A stretch of DNA of 64,000 nt from Pseudomonas lini (GTDB lineage Bacteria; Pseudomonadota; Gammaproteobacteria; Pseudomonadales; Pseudomonadaceae). The DNA lies in contig NZ_JYLB01000001.1 in assembly GCF_001042905.1 (NCBI RefSeq), positions 558,001 to 622,000 on the forward strand, in the 5' to 3' direction. The notes below the pieces were generated by a model. The model was given only the letters and a program-made list of their open reading frames with translations. It did not search any database and was not told the DNA's origin. Both the position numbers and the translations under genes were made by a program. Numbering within the stretch: position 1 is the first letter of the stretch; each line of letters starts with the position of its first letter. This document shows positions 45,318 through 54,112 of this stretch, piece by piece.

Positions 45318-45411
45318 CCTGTGGGAGCGGGCTTGCCCGCGATGAGGGAGTGTCAGTCGATATTAATGTTGCCTGATACTCCGCCTTCGCGGGCAAGCCC
45401 GCTCCCACAGG
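45318..45411. repeat. Paired REP palindrome
   Basis: Inverted arms of 'ctgtgggagcgggcttgccc' type (from 45318 and ending 45411), between the DUF3422 gene start and the aminotransferase gene end. Confidence 0.9.
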
Positions 45412-45433
45412 GAATGCGTTTAACTGACTGGGT

Positions 45434-46654
45434 TCACGTAGTCCTTAACGCTGTACAGAACGCACGAATAGCCTCGCAGGCCTGGTGCAACGAAGCATCA
45501 TCCAGCGCATAGGCAATGCGGATGTAGGGGCCAAGGCCGAACGCACTGCCATGCACCACCGCCACATCGGCTTCGTCGAGCAGCGCATGGACGACATCTT
45601 CGTCGGTGTGCAGCACGCGACCGGCGGGCGAGGTGCGGCCGATCAGCCCTGCGCAAGAGGCGAACGCATAGAACGCGCCCGCCGGGCTCACGCATTCCAG
45701 CCCCGGCGTGTCGTTCAGCAGCGCCACCATCAAATCGCGACGGCCCTGGAAAGCGGCACGGCTTTCGCGGATGAAGTCTTTCGGCCCCTCAAGCGCGGCG
45801 AGTGCGGCTTGTTGCGAGACAGAACTCGCGCCCGAGGTCTGCTGGCCTTGCAGCTTTTCCATGGCCTCCAGCAACCAGCGCGGCCCGGTGGCAAAACCGA
45901 TGCGCCAGCCAGTCATGGCGTAGGCCTTGGAGACACCGTTCATGGTCAGGGTTCGCGGTGCCAGTCGTGGCTCCACCTGGGCCAGGGTGTAGAACGCTTG
46001 ATCGTCAAAGATCAGGTGTTCATAGATGTCATCGGCCAGAGTCAGCACGTGGGGATGATCCAGCAGCACAGCCGCCAGGGCACGAAGTTCCGCCTCGCTG
46101 TACACCGCACCGGTCGGATTGGACGGTGAGTTGAGGATCAACCAACGGGTCTGCGGGGTGATCGCGGCGGCCAGCGCCGCAGGCGTCAGTTTGAAACCGG
46201 TCCCGGCATCGCACGTGACGATTCGCGCTTCACCGCCGCACAGTTGCACCATTTCCGGGTAACTGACCCAGTACGGCGCCGGCACGATGACCTGATCGCC
46301 CTCGTTGAGGGTCGCGGCCAGGGCGTTGTAGATCACTTGTTTGCCACCGTTGCAAACCAGCGTGTCTTGCCAGCTCACGTCCAGACCATTTTCGCGCCGG
46401 AACTTGGCCGCCACCGCTTCTCGCAACGAGCGCACACCGGCGACCTGGGTGTAGCGGGTATGGCCATGCTCGATGGCGTGAATGGCTGCTTCACGCACAT
46501 GTTTGGGGGTATCGAAATCCGGTTCGCCGGCACACAGCGAAATGATCTTCGCCCCTTGTGCCCGGCGTTCCGCCACCCGGTCCATGATCCGATAAGTCGC
46601 CGAGGGTTGTGCGCTGGCCAGGCGTTGGTTGAGGCGCTGAATGTCGGTGCTCAT
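45434..46654 (-). CDS. PLP-dependent aminotransferase, class I (AspC-like)
   Basis: A 406-residue fold-type I aminotransferase. Landmarks are SLCAGEPDFDTP, AVAAKFRRENGLDV, ILNSPSNPTGAVYSEAEL, ADDIYEHLIFDD, the Schiff-base Lys in MNGVSKAYAMTGWRIGF, and the C-terminal Arg in GPYIRIAYA, which binds the substrate alpha-carboxylate. Aspartate or a glutamate-like amino acid is the usual substrate class. Its ATG overlaps the stop of the upstream RraA gene by 4 bp, so it belongs to the same operon. Its 2-oxo-acid product may feed the RraA-type lyases; the true substrate is unknown. Confidence 0.88.
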   Translation of the reverse strand: MSTDIQRLNQRLASAQPSATYRIMDRVAERRAQGAKIISLCAGEPDFDTPKHVREAAIHAIEHGHTRYTQVAGVRSLREAVAAKFRRENGLDVSWQDTLVCNGGKQVIYNALAATLNEGDQVIVPAPYWVSYPEMVQLCGGEARIVTCDAGTGFKLTPAALAAAITPQTRWLILNSPSNPTGAVYSEAELRALAAVLLDHPHVLTLADDIYEHLIFDDQAFYTLAQVEPRLAPRTLTMNGVSKAYAMTGWRIGFATGPRWLLEAMEKLQGQQTSGASSVSQQAALAALEGPKDFIRESRAAFQGRRDLMVALLNDTPGLECVSPAGAFYAFASCAGLIGRTSPAGRVLHTDEDVVHALLDEADVAVVHGSAFGLGPYIRIAYALDDASLHQACEAIRAFCTALRTT

Positions 46655-47289
46655 GCCCGGGTTCTCCAGTCGGTCAGGTTCATCAGTTCCAGCGTGGAGC
46701 GGCCTTCGGTTAGCGCCTGCATCATCTGCGCTTCCTTGTTCGCACGCGCTTCGCCTTCTGCGAGGGTACGTGCCGCATCGGCCTTGGGGATGATGATCAC
46801 GCCGTCATCGTCAGCCACCACCAGATCGCCCTGCGCCACAAAAGCACCATTGAAATTGAACGGTTGTCCCACCGAGGGGGCGCTGGCCTTGACCGTGCCT
46901 TTCACCGAGATACCACGGGCGAATACCGGGAACTGGCGTTTCTTCAACGCAGCGATATCGCGTACGCCACCATCGATCACCAGACCCACCACGCCAGCCG
47001 CTTCGGCCGCCACGGTGAGCACCTCGCCCCAGTAACCGGCGATGAAGCCGCCGGTGCCCACGACCAGTACGCTGCCACGGGGTACGCGCTCCATCGCCAG
47101 ATGCAGCGCCAGATTGTCGCCCGGCGAACATTCCAGCGGGTAGGCGGGGGCGGCGATGAAGGCGCCGTCCCAGATCGGGCGGATCGCACTGTCGACTGCG
47201 CAGGCCAGATGGGATGCCTCATACAGTGTCGAGCTGCCCAGTACTTTTGCCCGCGCGCGAAAATCCAGGGGGAAGGGGAGCGTGGTCAT
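46651..47289 (-). CDS. RraA-family protein, aldolase-like (paralogue C)
   Basis: A 212-residue member of the RraA/HMG-CHA aldolase family. It keeps the metal and substrate signature: GEVL, then LVIDGGVRD with the conserved Arg-Asp pair. Aldolases of this fold cleave 4-hydroxy-4-methyl- or 4-carboxy-4-hydroxy-2-oxo acids to pyruvate plus a second oxo acid. True RraA proteins instead inhibit RNase E. The operon setting with an aminotransferase favours an enzyme. It overlaps the next gene by 4 bp and the previous one by 1 bp. It is the most divergent of the three copies (GEVL instead of WGDI). Confidence 0.82.
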   Translation of the reverse strand: MTTLPFPLDFRARAKVLGSSTLYEASHLACAVDSAIRPIWDGAFIAAPAYPLECSPGDNLALHLAMERVPRGSVLVVGTGGFIAGYWGEVLTVAAEAAGVVGLVIDGGVRDIAALKKRQFPVFARGISVKGTVKASAPSVGQPFNFNGAFVAQGDLVVADDDGVIIIPKADAARTLAEGEARANKEAQMMQALTEGRSTLELMNLTDWRTRA

Positions 47290-47951
47290 CAGACTTTCCT
47301 CTGCAGGTTGTGGTAGCCCAGGGCGGCCCGGGCTTCTTTAAGGGTTTTGCCTTGGCTGATCAGGGCGCGAATGTCGTCTTCGACCGATTCGATCTGACGG
47401 GCACACGCCGCCACTTCAGCGGCACGGGCACGAGGCACGATCACCACGCCGTTGGCGTCGGCGACCACGATGTCACGGGAGCAGACCCGCGCTGTACCGA
47501 TGGACACCGGCTGGTTGACCGACTGCACTTGCACGCGGTCTTTGCCGGTGCGCATGAAGCGCCCTTTGCTGAAGATCGGGTAGCCATCGCCCAGTGCTTT
47601 GTTCACATCACGGCACACCCCGTCGATGACCGTGGCGGCGATCTGTCGGGTGCCGGCGTACTGGGTCATGATGTCGCCCCAGACGGTGCAGTCGGTGCGG
47701 CCGCCGTTGTCGATCACTACTACGTCGCCGGGCGCGACGTCTTCGATAAAGTCGCCCACCGTGCCCGGTGGGACACTGGCCGAGACGTACTGCACGGTGA
47801 ATGCCGGCCCGACGATGACCTTGCGGTAATTGTCCAGCGGTGCCACGCCGAGGCATTGACCGGGCAGTCCGAGTTTGTCCAGCGCATCGGAGACGCCAGG
47901 TGTGTCCAAGCCTTCAAACAAGGCGACCAGTTCTTTGTCTTCAAGATTCAT
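47289..47951 (-). CDS. RraA-family protein, aldolase-like (paralogue B)
   Basis: A 220-residue second RraA-family protein. It has VWGDIMTQYA, then ATVIDGVCRDVNKAL with the Arg-Asp pair, and a C-terminal AARAEVAACARQIES-type helix. Start and stop overlap those of its neighbours by one base (TGATG), a sign of translational coupling. It resembles paralogue A more than C. Either a distinct substrate or a subunit of a mixed ring (the family forms trimers or hexamers) is possible. Confidence 0.82.
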   Translation of the reverse strand: MNLEDKELVALFEGLDTPGVSDALDKLGLPGQCLGVAPLDNYRKVIVGPAFTVQYVSASVPPGTVGDFIEDVAPGDVVVIDNGGRTDCTVWGDIMTQYAGTRQIAATVIDGVCRDVNKALGDGYPIFSKGRFMRTGKDRVQVQSVNQPVSIGTARVCSRDIVVADANGVVIVPRARAAEVAACARQIESVEDDIRALISQGKTLKEARAALGYHNLQRKV

Positions 47952-48616
47952 CAGGCGTGCTCCACATGGATCGCTTCGAATTGGGTGTCGTGCATCACCT
48001 CGGCCACCGAGCGACCGCTGCGCACGGCCTCGACCATGCCGTCCTGGCGGCGGGCGATGCGCTCGCCGAGATCGATGACCTTTTCGATATAGGTTTGGGG
48101 GACGAATACGGTTCCGCAGGTGTCGGCAATGACATAGTCATCCTCACTGACGTCGACACCGGCTACCTTGATCGTCACCGCGGCATCTATCTGCACCACC
48201 CGGTTGCGCGCGCTGATCATGGTGACCCCACGGCCATAAACCGGGTAACCAATCGCTTCGCTACCGTCGATGTCGCGACTGAAACCGTCGATCACCGTGC
48301 CGCGCACCTGCTTGCCGGCCGCCGCGTTGGCGAGGATGTCGCCCCAGCAGGAAATACCCTCGATGCCGCCGGCGATCACCAGCACACGATCGTCGCTGTC
48401 GATCTGTTCAACCACCGGGGTAATCAGGTGCACGGTCGGTGCAGTGTCGGACTTGGGCGCCAGCAACACGGTACTGGCGCGGCCGACGATCTTCGGGCAG
48501 TTCCACAGCGGGCGTAGCCCCACGGTGGCGCCCGGCAGGCCGAGGAAGTCGAGTGCGTCGGAAACCGTGTTGGTGTCCAGCGCCGCCAAGCGATCCAGCA
48601 AACTCTTATTGATCAT
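47951..48616 (-). CDS. RraA-family protein, aldolase-like (paralogue A)
   Basis: A 221-residue third RraA-family protein and the first gene of the operon. It has CWGDILANAAAGKQV, then GTVIDGFSRDIDGSE with the conserved Arg-Asp pair, and YVIADTCGTVFVPQ. The shared opening of copies A and B (LDxLGLPG-type, here DFLGLPGATVG) points to a tandem duplication. It is divergent from the LysR gene across 105 bp containing a TTTGATAGGT motif that recurs before the alpha/beta hydrolase gene. Confidence 0.82.
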   Translation of the reverse strand: MINKSLLDRLAALDTNTVSDALDFLGLPGATVGLRPLWNCPKIVGRASTVLLAPKSDTAPTVHLITPVVEQIDSDDRVLVIAGGIEGISCWGDILANAAAGKQVRGTVIDGFSRDIDGSEAIGYPVYGRGVTMISARNRVVQIDAAVTIKVAGVDVSEDDYVIADTCGTVFVPQTYIEKVIDLGERIARRQDGMVEAVRSGRSVAEVMHDTQFEAIHVEHA

Positions 48617-48662
48617 GGGAAAGCCTCAGTGGTGACGGAGGCGCCCAGTGTCAGCGAGACAA

Positions 48663-48712
48663 TTTGATAGGTATATTACTAATCACAGAAGCGTTACATA
48701 CGTTAAACCTAT
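48663..48712. promoter_or_regulatory. Candidate LysR operator, rraA/lysR promoter
   Basis: TTTGATAGGT (48663-48672) and AAACCTAT (48705-48712) are inverted halves within the 105-bp divergent promoter. The same TTTGATAGGT decamer recurs at 49611 before the hydrolase gene. This is the expected site for the adjacent LysR protein. Confidence 0.55.
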
Positions 48713-48721
48713 GGATTAACC

Positions 48722-49615
48722 ATGATCAATTTCCGCTTGATTCGTCACCTCTGGTTGTTCCTGGCTGTTGCCGAAGAACAGAATTTCGGCCGCGCCGCCA
48801 AACGCCTGGGCATGTCCCAGCCGCCGCTGAGCGAGCAGATTCAAGTGCTGGAGCAGGCGCTCAAGGTCAAGCTGTTCGACCGCTCGCGGCGCGGGGCGAA
48901 GCTGACTCCGGTGGGGGCCGCGATCCTGCCGGCGGTGCGCAAATTCGCCGAGCAACTGGAGCGCCTCGAACTGGCCGTGGAAGAGGCGGTGGCGGGGCAG
49001 TCAGGGATGCTGACCGTCGGTGCGATTTCCACGGCGATGTTCGATGTGTTGCCCGGGTTGATCGAGCAACTGAAGATCGATTACCCGCACCTCACCGTGT
49101 CCGTGCGGGAAATCGACAGCGTCGAAGCCGTGCCTGCGCTGGAAGCCGGGGACATCGACCTGGCCTTCGCCCGTCTGGACGGTGACTTGGGGGCCTCGAT
49201 CAAGTCGCTGCCGCTGACCGAGGATCGCCTGGTCGTGGCTTTGCCCAGCGATCATCCATTGGCTTCGCGCAAGCGCATCAGCCTGTCGAGCCTGGCCACT
49301 GAGCCTCTGGTGATGTTTTCCCGAAAGGTCAGCCCGGTGTACTTCGACAATCTGATCGCGACCTGTCGCGCCAGCGGTTTTTCCCCGCGCGTGCTGCATG
49401 AAGTGCGCTCCGTCGCCTCGCAAATCGCTTTCGTCAGTTGTGGGCAAGGCATCGCCCTGGTGCCGGCGTCGCTGAAAAAACTGGCCCCCGATAATGTGGT
49501 GCTGCGACCGCTGAGCCAGCCGCTCAATGTGGTGACCACTGCGGTGGCCTGGAACGCCGATCGACCCAATCCGCTGGTGGAGGAGGTGGTTGCCCGGCTC
49601 CGAAAGAGAGTTTGA
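48722..49615 (+). CDS. LysR-family transcriptional regulator
   Basis: A 297-residue LysR protein. It has an N-terminal winged helix (FLAVAEEQNFGRAAKRLGMSQ continues into PPLSEQIQVLEQALKVKLF) and a two-lobed effector domain (LTVGAISTAMFDVLPGLIE; AFVSCGQGIALVPASLKKL). It is divergent from the triple-RraA operon and 127 bp before an alpha/beta hydrolase gene, and probably controls both through the TTTGATAGGT motifs. Effector unknown. The ATG at 48722 has only a weak ribosome site (TGGAT). Confidence 0.92.
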   Translation: MINFRLIRHLWLFLAVAEEQNFGRAAKRLGMSQPPLSEQIQVLEQALKVKLFDRSRRGAKLTPVGAAILPAVRKFAEQLERLELAVEEAVAGQSGMLTVGAISTAMFDVLPGLIEQLKIDYPHLTVSVREIDSVEAVPALEAGDIDLAFARLDGDLGASIKSLPLTEDRLVVALPSDHPLASRKRISLSSLATEPLVMFSRKVSPVYFDNLIATCRASGFSPRVLHEVRSVASQIAFVSCGQGIALVPASLKKLAPDNVVLRPLSQPLNVVTTAVAWNADRPNPLVEEVVARLRKRV

Positions 49616-49629
49616 TAGGTTTGACCTAT
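49611..49629. promoter_or_regulatory. Candidate LysR operator before the hydrolase gene
   Basis: TTTGATAGGT continues into a perfect palindrome ATAGGT-TTG-ACCTAT (49615-49629). It overlaps the lysR stop codon and lies about 115-130 bp before the hydrolase start. The decamer is identical to that at 48663. Confidence 0.6.
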
Positions 49630-49742
49630 GACGGTATTCCCGAATGAGGAATTTACAGAAGGCCCGATCCCCCTGAAATTGTCGGCCTTGCTGGCGGCAA
49701 CTCCGGCCCGGCGGTCACTTTTTCGCTCAAGGAATCCATCAC

Positions 49743-50561
49743 GTGTCCACACCCGATACCTTCACTAAAGTGCATATCCCTCTGACGGTGGAGGGCGTCG
49801 AGCTGAACATCGCCACCCTTCACCGCGACGGTGCCTTGGCGCCGATTGTGTTCCTGCATGGGTTTGGCTCGACCAAGGAAGACTATGCCGACATCGTGCA
49901 GCAGGCCGCATTCGCCGGTCATCCTTTCGTCGCTTATGACGCACCGGGTTGCGGCGAAAGCCAGTGCGGCGACCTTTCGCGGATTTCCATCCCTTTTCTG
50001 CTGAAGACCGCGTTGCAGGTGCTGGAGGATTTCGGTATCGAACGTTTTCATCTGGTGGGCCATTCCATGGGCGGACTGACCGCACTGATGCTGGCTCATC
50101 AATGCCCGGACCGGGTGCTCAGCTTTGTCGACATCGAGGGCAACATCGCCCCGGAGGACTGCTTCCTCAGCCGGCAGATCGTTGATTACCCGGCGGACGA
50201 TCCCGAGGTGTTTTTCGCCGCCTTCATCGAACGCGCCCGGCACGCGCCCGCTTATGCCAGTGCGCTTTATTCCGCGAGCTTGCGGCACAAGGTTCGTGCC
50301 GCAGCGGTGCGCGGGATTTTTGAGTCGATGGTCGATCTCTCCGACAACGCCGACTTGATGGGCAAGTTCTTCGGCCTGCCATGCCCGCGCCTGTTCATGT
50401 ACGGCGAGCAGAACGCGTCATTGTCCTATCTGTCGCATATCCAGGCCCAAGGCGTGCGCTTGGCGCCGATTGCGCAATGCGGGCATTTCCCCATGTATTC
50501 CAATCCGATCGCGATGTGGCAACAGATCGCCGATTTTCAGGCGAACGGCCATCGCGGATGA
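49743..50561 (+). CDS. Alpha/beta-hydrolase
   Basis: A 272-residue alpha/beta-hydrolase. The oxyanion segment is FLHGFGSTKEDYAD, the nucleophile elbow is GHSMGG (Ser near residue 111), and the catalytic His is probably in QCGHFPMYSNP near the end. The start is a GTG at 49743 with AAGGAA 8 nt upstream. It shares a LysR-type motif with the triple-RraA promoter, so a linked step such as ester, lactone or C-C bond hydrolysis in that pathway is plausible. Substrate not identifiable. Confidence 0.82.
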   Translation: MSTPDTFTKVHIPLTVEGVELNIATLHRDGALAPIVFLHGFGSTKEDYADIVQQAAFAGHPFVAYDAPGCGESQCGDLSRISIPFLLKTALQVLEDFGIERFHLVGHSMGGLTALMLAHQCPDRVLSFVDIEGNIAPEDCFLSRQIVDYPADDPEVFFAAFIERARHAPAYASALYSASLRHKVRAAAVRGIFESMVDLSDNADLMGKFFGLPCPRLFMYGEQNASLSYLSHIQAQGVRLAPIAQCGHFPMYSNPIAMWQQIADFQANGHRG

Positions 50562-50635
50562 GTCCGGCACGAGTTGTACAGCACCGTTGTGAACTATTCT
50601 TTTCAAGTGGCCCCTGCAATGCCTCATTCAAGGAG

Positions 50636-50649
50636 TTGATATAAATCAA
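50636..50649. promoter_or_regulatory. Anr/FNR box
   Basis: TTGAT-ATAA-ATCAA is a perfect match to the FNR/Anr consensus TTGAT-N4-ATCAA. Its centre is about 94 bp before the universal stress protein ATG, which would allow a class II promoter with a leader of roughly 50 nt. Confidence 0.85.
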
Positions 50650-50736
50650 CGCTTAAGAGGCTTTAATGGCGGAGTCTGGGCCTGATGCCGAATTCTTGAG
50701 CCGGCGTCGAGGATCAACCTGTCTGGGAGTCAGATC

Positions 50737-51624
50737 ATGAGCCAGTATCAACGGTTATTACTGATCATCAACCCGCTGCTGCGCCATTCGCCTGCGATAA
50801 ACCATGGCGCCGCCCTGGCCAAGGCTAGCGGGGCGAGCTTGCACATTGCCGGCCTGATTCCCTCGTTGGACATTCTGTCGCTGCTCGAAGAAGGCGACCG
50901 CAAAATGGCCCGGGCGACCTACCTGCAGGAGCACTGCGACTGGCTCGATGAGCAGGCGGAAAAGATGCGAGGCCGGGGGATCGAGGTGACAACCGAAGTC
51001 GCATGGGCTGACAACATGCGCCAGGACATCCTTGACCACGTCACGCAGATGCAGCCCGATCTGTTGATCAAGCAAGTGCAGCATGAACCCGTGCTCAAGC
51101 GCGCGTTCTTCACGCCGCTGGATTGGCGTTTATTGCGCCATTGTCCGGTCCCGGTTTATCTGGTTGGGGGTGAATGCCATGCCTTGCCGCAGAAGGTAGT
51201 GGCCGCGGTTGACGTGTCAGACACCGAGCCTTCGAACAATGAACTCAATGACCGGATCATCTTGCAGGCTTCCGGCTTGGCGTTGCAGTGCAATGCCGAG
51301 TTGCATCTGCTGTACGCGTGTGACATTTCGGCAGCTTTTCTGGCGGACATGGGCGGCGGTCTGACGCTCGCGGAGCTTACCCGGGAGTTGCGCAGCGACC
51401 TGGAAAAGTCTTTTCTCAAATTGGCCGCTCGGTTCGGTGTGCCCTCTGACTGTCGGCATTTCATTATGGGGCACCCTGTCTCGGTGCTGAGCGAATTCGC
51501 CCACCAGCATCAGATGGATGTGGTCGTGGTGGGCCGGACCCAATACCGTGGTCTGGAACGGCTGCTTGGCAGCACGACCGAACATATTCTGTATCAGGTG
51601 CCTTGCAGCATTCTGGCGGTCTAG
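50737..51624 (+). CDS. Tandem-domain universal stress protein
   Basis: A 295-residue protein made of two Usp domains. The second domain keeps the ATP-binding-type pattern VVVGRTQYRGLERLLGSTTE (G-2x-G-9x-G-S/T like); the first is more degenerate. Usp proteins of this two-domain form support survival under oxygen limitation or energy stress in Pseudomonas. The perfect Anr box upstream agrees with oxygen-limited induction. The phosphoribosyltransferase gene follows 81 bp later and may be cotranscribed. Confidence 0.9.
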   Translation: MSQYQRLLLIINPLLRHSPAINHGAALAKASGASLHIAGLIPSLDILSLLEEGDRKMARATYLQEHCDWLDEQAEKMRGRGIEVTTEVAWADNMRQDILDHVTQMQPDLLIKQVQHEPVLKRAFFTPLDWRLLRHCPVPVYLVGGECHALPQKVVAAVDVSDTEPSNNELNDRIILQASGLALQCNAELHLLYACDISAAFLADMGGGLTLAELTRELRSDLEKSFLKLAARFGVPSDCRHFIMGHPVSVLSEFAHQHQMDVVVVGRTQYRGLERLLGSTTEHILYQVPCSILAV

Positions 51625-51705
51625 GGGCAGGCTCCCCAATCGGAATGATGGCCGCCGTCAAACGAACGCCCGTTTTTGGGGCTCCCGCCCCGGGGAGGTT
51701 TTCAA

Positions 51706-52410
51706 ATGACTAGTCCTTCATTGCAAACCATCTTGCATGACCGGGTGGATGCCGGCCGAGGCTTGGTGGAGCCGTTGCTTAAGTACGCTAAAAGAGCCGA
51801 CGTCATCGTCCTTGCCTTGCCCCGTGGCGGCGTTCCGGTCGCCTATGAAGTGGCCACGGCCCTGGAGGTTCGCCTGGACCTGATGCTGGTGCGCAAGTTG
51901 GGAGTACCAACCCACCAGGAATTCGCCATGGGCGCGATTGCCAGTGGCGGCATACAAATCGTCAATGACGATGCGCTGCGGGCTAACGGTATTGATCAAC
52001 GCACGCTCGATGGCGTGGTTGCAAAGGAAACGCAGGAGTTGTTGCGTCGCGAGCGGGTATACCGGGCATCGCGCGCACCTGTGGCACTCAAGGATCAGGT
52101 GGTGATTCTGATCGATGACGGCCTGGCGACAGGGGCGACGATGATGGCCGCGATACAGTCCGTGCGCCTGCAAGCGCCGTCTCGCATCGTCGTTGCCGTG
52201 CCGGTGGCACCCCTTGAGACGGCAGAGGCGTTGCGTGACGAAGTGGACGAGCTGATTTGCCCGCTGATCCCTGATTGGTTGATATCGATCGGCCATTGGT
52301 ACACGGATTTTTCGCAGACATCGGATGAGGAAGTCATCGATCTTCTGCATCGGGCGTGGCAGAGAGAGTCCGGCTCGGGCGACTCATTTCAGAACGGTTC
52401 CGGTATTTGA
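51706..52410 (+). CDS. Phosphoribosyltransferase-domain protein
   Basis: A 234-residue type I phosphoribosyltransferase-fold protein. The PRPP loop is VILIDDGLATGATM (around residues 130-143), with an earlier ALPRGGVPVAYEVA segment. This stand-alone group is often encoded near universal stress proteins and other Anr-type stress genes in proteobacteria. The nucleobase or other acceptor is unknown. GGGGAGG supports the ATG at 51706; the frame also opens at 51676. Confidence 0.85.
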   Translation: MTSPSLQTILHDRVDAGRGLVEPLLKYAKRADVIVLALPRGGVPVAYEVATALEVRLDLMLVRKLGVPTHQEFAMGAIASGGIQIVNDDALRANGIDQRTLDGVVAKETQELLRRERVYRASRAPVALKDQVVILIDDGLATGATMMAAIQSVRLQAPSRIVVAVPVAPLETAEALRDEVDELICPLIPDWLISIGHWYTDFSQTSDEEVIDLLHRAWQRESGSGDSFQNGSGI

Positions 52411-52446
52411 GCCGTTGCCTGGCGTGGAGCAAACCACGTCAGGCCT

Positions 52447-53871
52447 TCAAGTAATCCTGACGTTCACGAATTGCCACGGATCGGATTCATCGGTCTGCTC
52501 GGGCATCAGTGAGTGACGTCCGGTAAGCGGCGTCCAGTCGGAATAAATGCCTTCTACATTGCCCAGATACGGCATGCAGATCTGCAGAATCTCCCTGAAG
52601 GGCAATTCATCCGGTTCGACGATGCCGCGTTGAGGATTGCGAATAGCCCAGATCACACCGGCCAGCACGCCCGCCGTCACTTGCAGGCTGGTGGCGCTGT
52701 TATAGGGGCATAGAGCCCGGGCTTGCTGGATCGATAGGCGCGAGCCATACCAATAACTGTTTCTGGCATGCCCCATCAGTAGCACGCCGAGTTCGTCACT
52801 GCCGTCGAGGATTTCATCATCGAGCAGGCGCTCGCCGCTCTGGGGTTTCCAGTTGCGCTCGGCAAGTTCATACACCGAGAGCAGGGCATCGTCACAGGGC
52901 CGATAGGCGTAGTGGACGGTCGGCCGGTAAGTCGGTTGCCTTCCCTGGCCAAGGGTCAGGTAGTTGGCAATCGACAGGGCTTCGTTGTGGGTCACGAGCA
53001 GCCCATGGGTTGGCCCCGTCGAGGGTGTCCAGGTGCGAACCCGCGTGGAGGCGCCGGGGCGTTGCAGATAGATCCCGGCCTGGCACCCGAAGGCGTGGTA
53101 GTAGCCATCCTCGGGAAGCGCTTTTTCATGGCTGCCCCAACCCAATTCCGCCGGTTGGCTGCCTTCACTGATGAAGCCGTCCACTGACCAGGTGTTGACG
53201 AACTCATCGGCGATTTTGTGTTGCGATGAATACTGCGAATCGCGTTCGGCGATGTGGATGCAGCGGATATTCAGTCGGCTGGCCAGTTGCGCCCATTCTT
53301 CGCGATTAGCGGGCAGGGGCGTTGTGTCACCCAAATCTTCAGCGAGGTTGACCAGTGCCTGTTTGACCAGGTGAGACACCAGCCCTGGGTTGGCACCGTG
53401 GGTCAACATGGCGGTGGACAGACCTTGCGCACTTTCACCCCGAAGCTGAAGTGCCGCTTCTCTCAATGCATAGTTGGATCTTTCGGACAGGGATTTGTCG
53501 GGGTCGATATAACCGCCTTCCCACGGCTCGATACAGGTGTCCAGATACAGCACGCCTTTACGCTGGGCGAACTGAATCAGGGACAGGCTCGATACCCCTA
53601 CCGAAAGGTTGAGCAGGAAATCGCCAGCGCTCAAAAGAGGGTCCAGCACCGCCTCGTAATTGCTCTGGTCCAGTTGCTCGGCTTGGTGGGAGACGCCGAA
53701 TTCCTGCGCGAGCAAACGTCCATCTTCACCAGGGCTAAGGATCAACAGTCGCTGCGGTTCAAGCTCAAGATGGCGCAGTAGCAGCGGGAGTACGCCTTTG
53801 CCGATACAGCCAGAGCCGATCATCACCAACCTGGCATTGAAGGGCTGAATGACATGCTCAAGATCTGACAT
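52447..53871 (-). CDS. Homospermidine synthase
   Basis: A 474-residue NAD-dependent enzyme of the saccharopine-dehydrogenase superfamily. The N-terminal Rossmann loop is VMIGSGCIGKGVLPLLL, followed by LILSPGEDGRLLAQEFG, DTCIEPWEGGY and AMLTHGANPGLVSHLVKQA. Length and pattern fit bacterial homospermidine synthases, which join two putrescines (or spermidine and putrescine) to make homospermidine. It is transcribed alone, convergent with the phosphoribosyltransferase gene. Confidence 0.9.
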   Translation of the reverse strand: MSDLEHVIQPFNARLVMIGSGCIGKGVLPLLLRHLELEPQRLLILSPGEDGRLLAQEFGVSHQAEQLDQSNYEAVLDPLLSAGDFLLNLSVGVSSLSLIQFAQRKGVLYLDTCIEPWEGGYIDPDKSLSERSNYALREAALQLRGESAQGLSTAMLTHGANPGLVSHLVKQALVNLAEDLGDTTPLPANREEWAQLASRLNIRCIHIAERDSQYSSQHKIADEFVNTWSVDGFISEGSQPAELGWGSHEKALPEDGYYHAFGCQAGIYLQRPGASTRVRTWTPSTGPTHGLLVTHNEALSIANYLTLGQGRQPTYRPTVHYAYRPCDDALLSVYELAERNWKPQSGERLLDDEILDGSDELGVLLMGHARNSYWYGSRLSIQQARALCPYNSATSLQVTAGVLAGVIWAIRNPQRGIVEPDELPFREILQICMPYLGNVEGIYSDWTPLTGRHSLMPEQTDESDPWQFVNVRIT

Positions 53872-54112
53872 CGATTGCCTCCACCGCCTGACAGCGCGTT
53901 CGCCGCGAATGACCTGTCGATAATCACGACGCTCTTAACTAGAGACTGCAACGCTGACTTAAAACTCAAAAAAGTTTCGGACTCCCTCAAGGTGGATCAA
54001 CTGCCCCATCGAGACCGAAAAAAACTCATGGAAATGAGGCGAACTGCTGGCCCCCCGATGTCCGGTTCGTTGTCAAACTTGCTTTCTTTTCAGAAGGTTA
54101 GGCATTGGCGAT

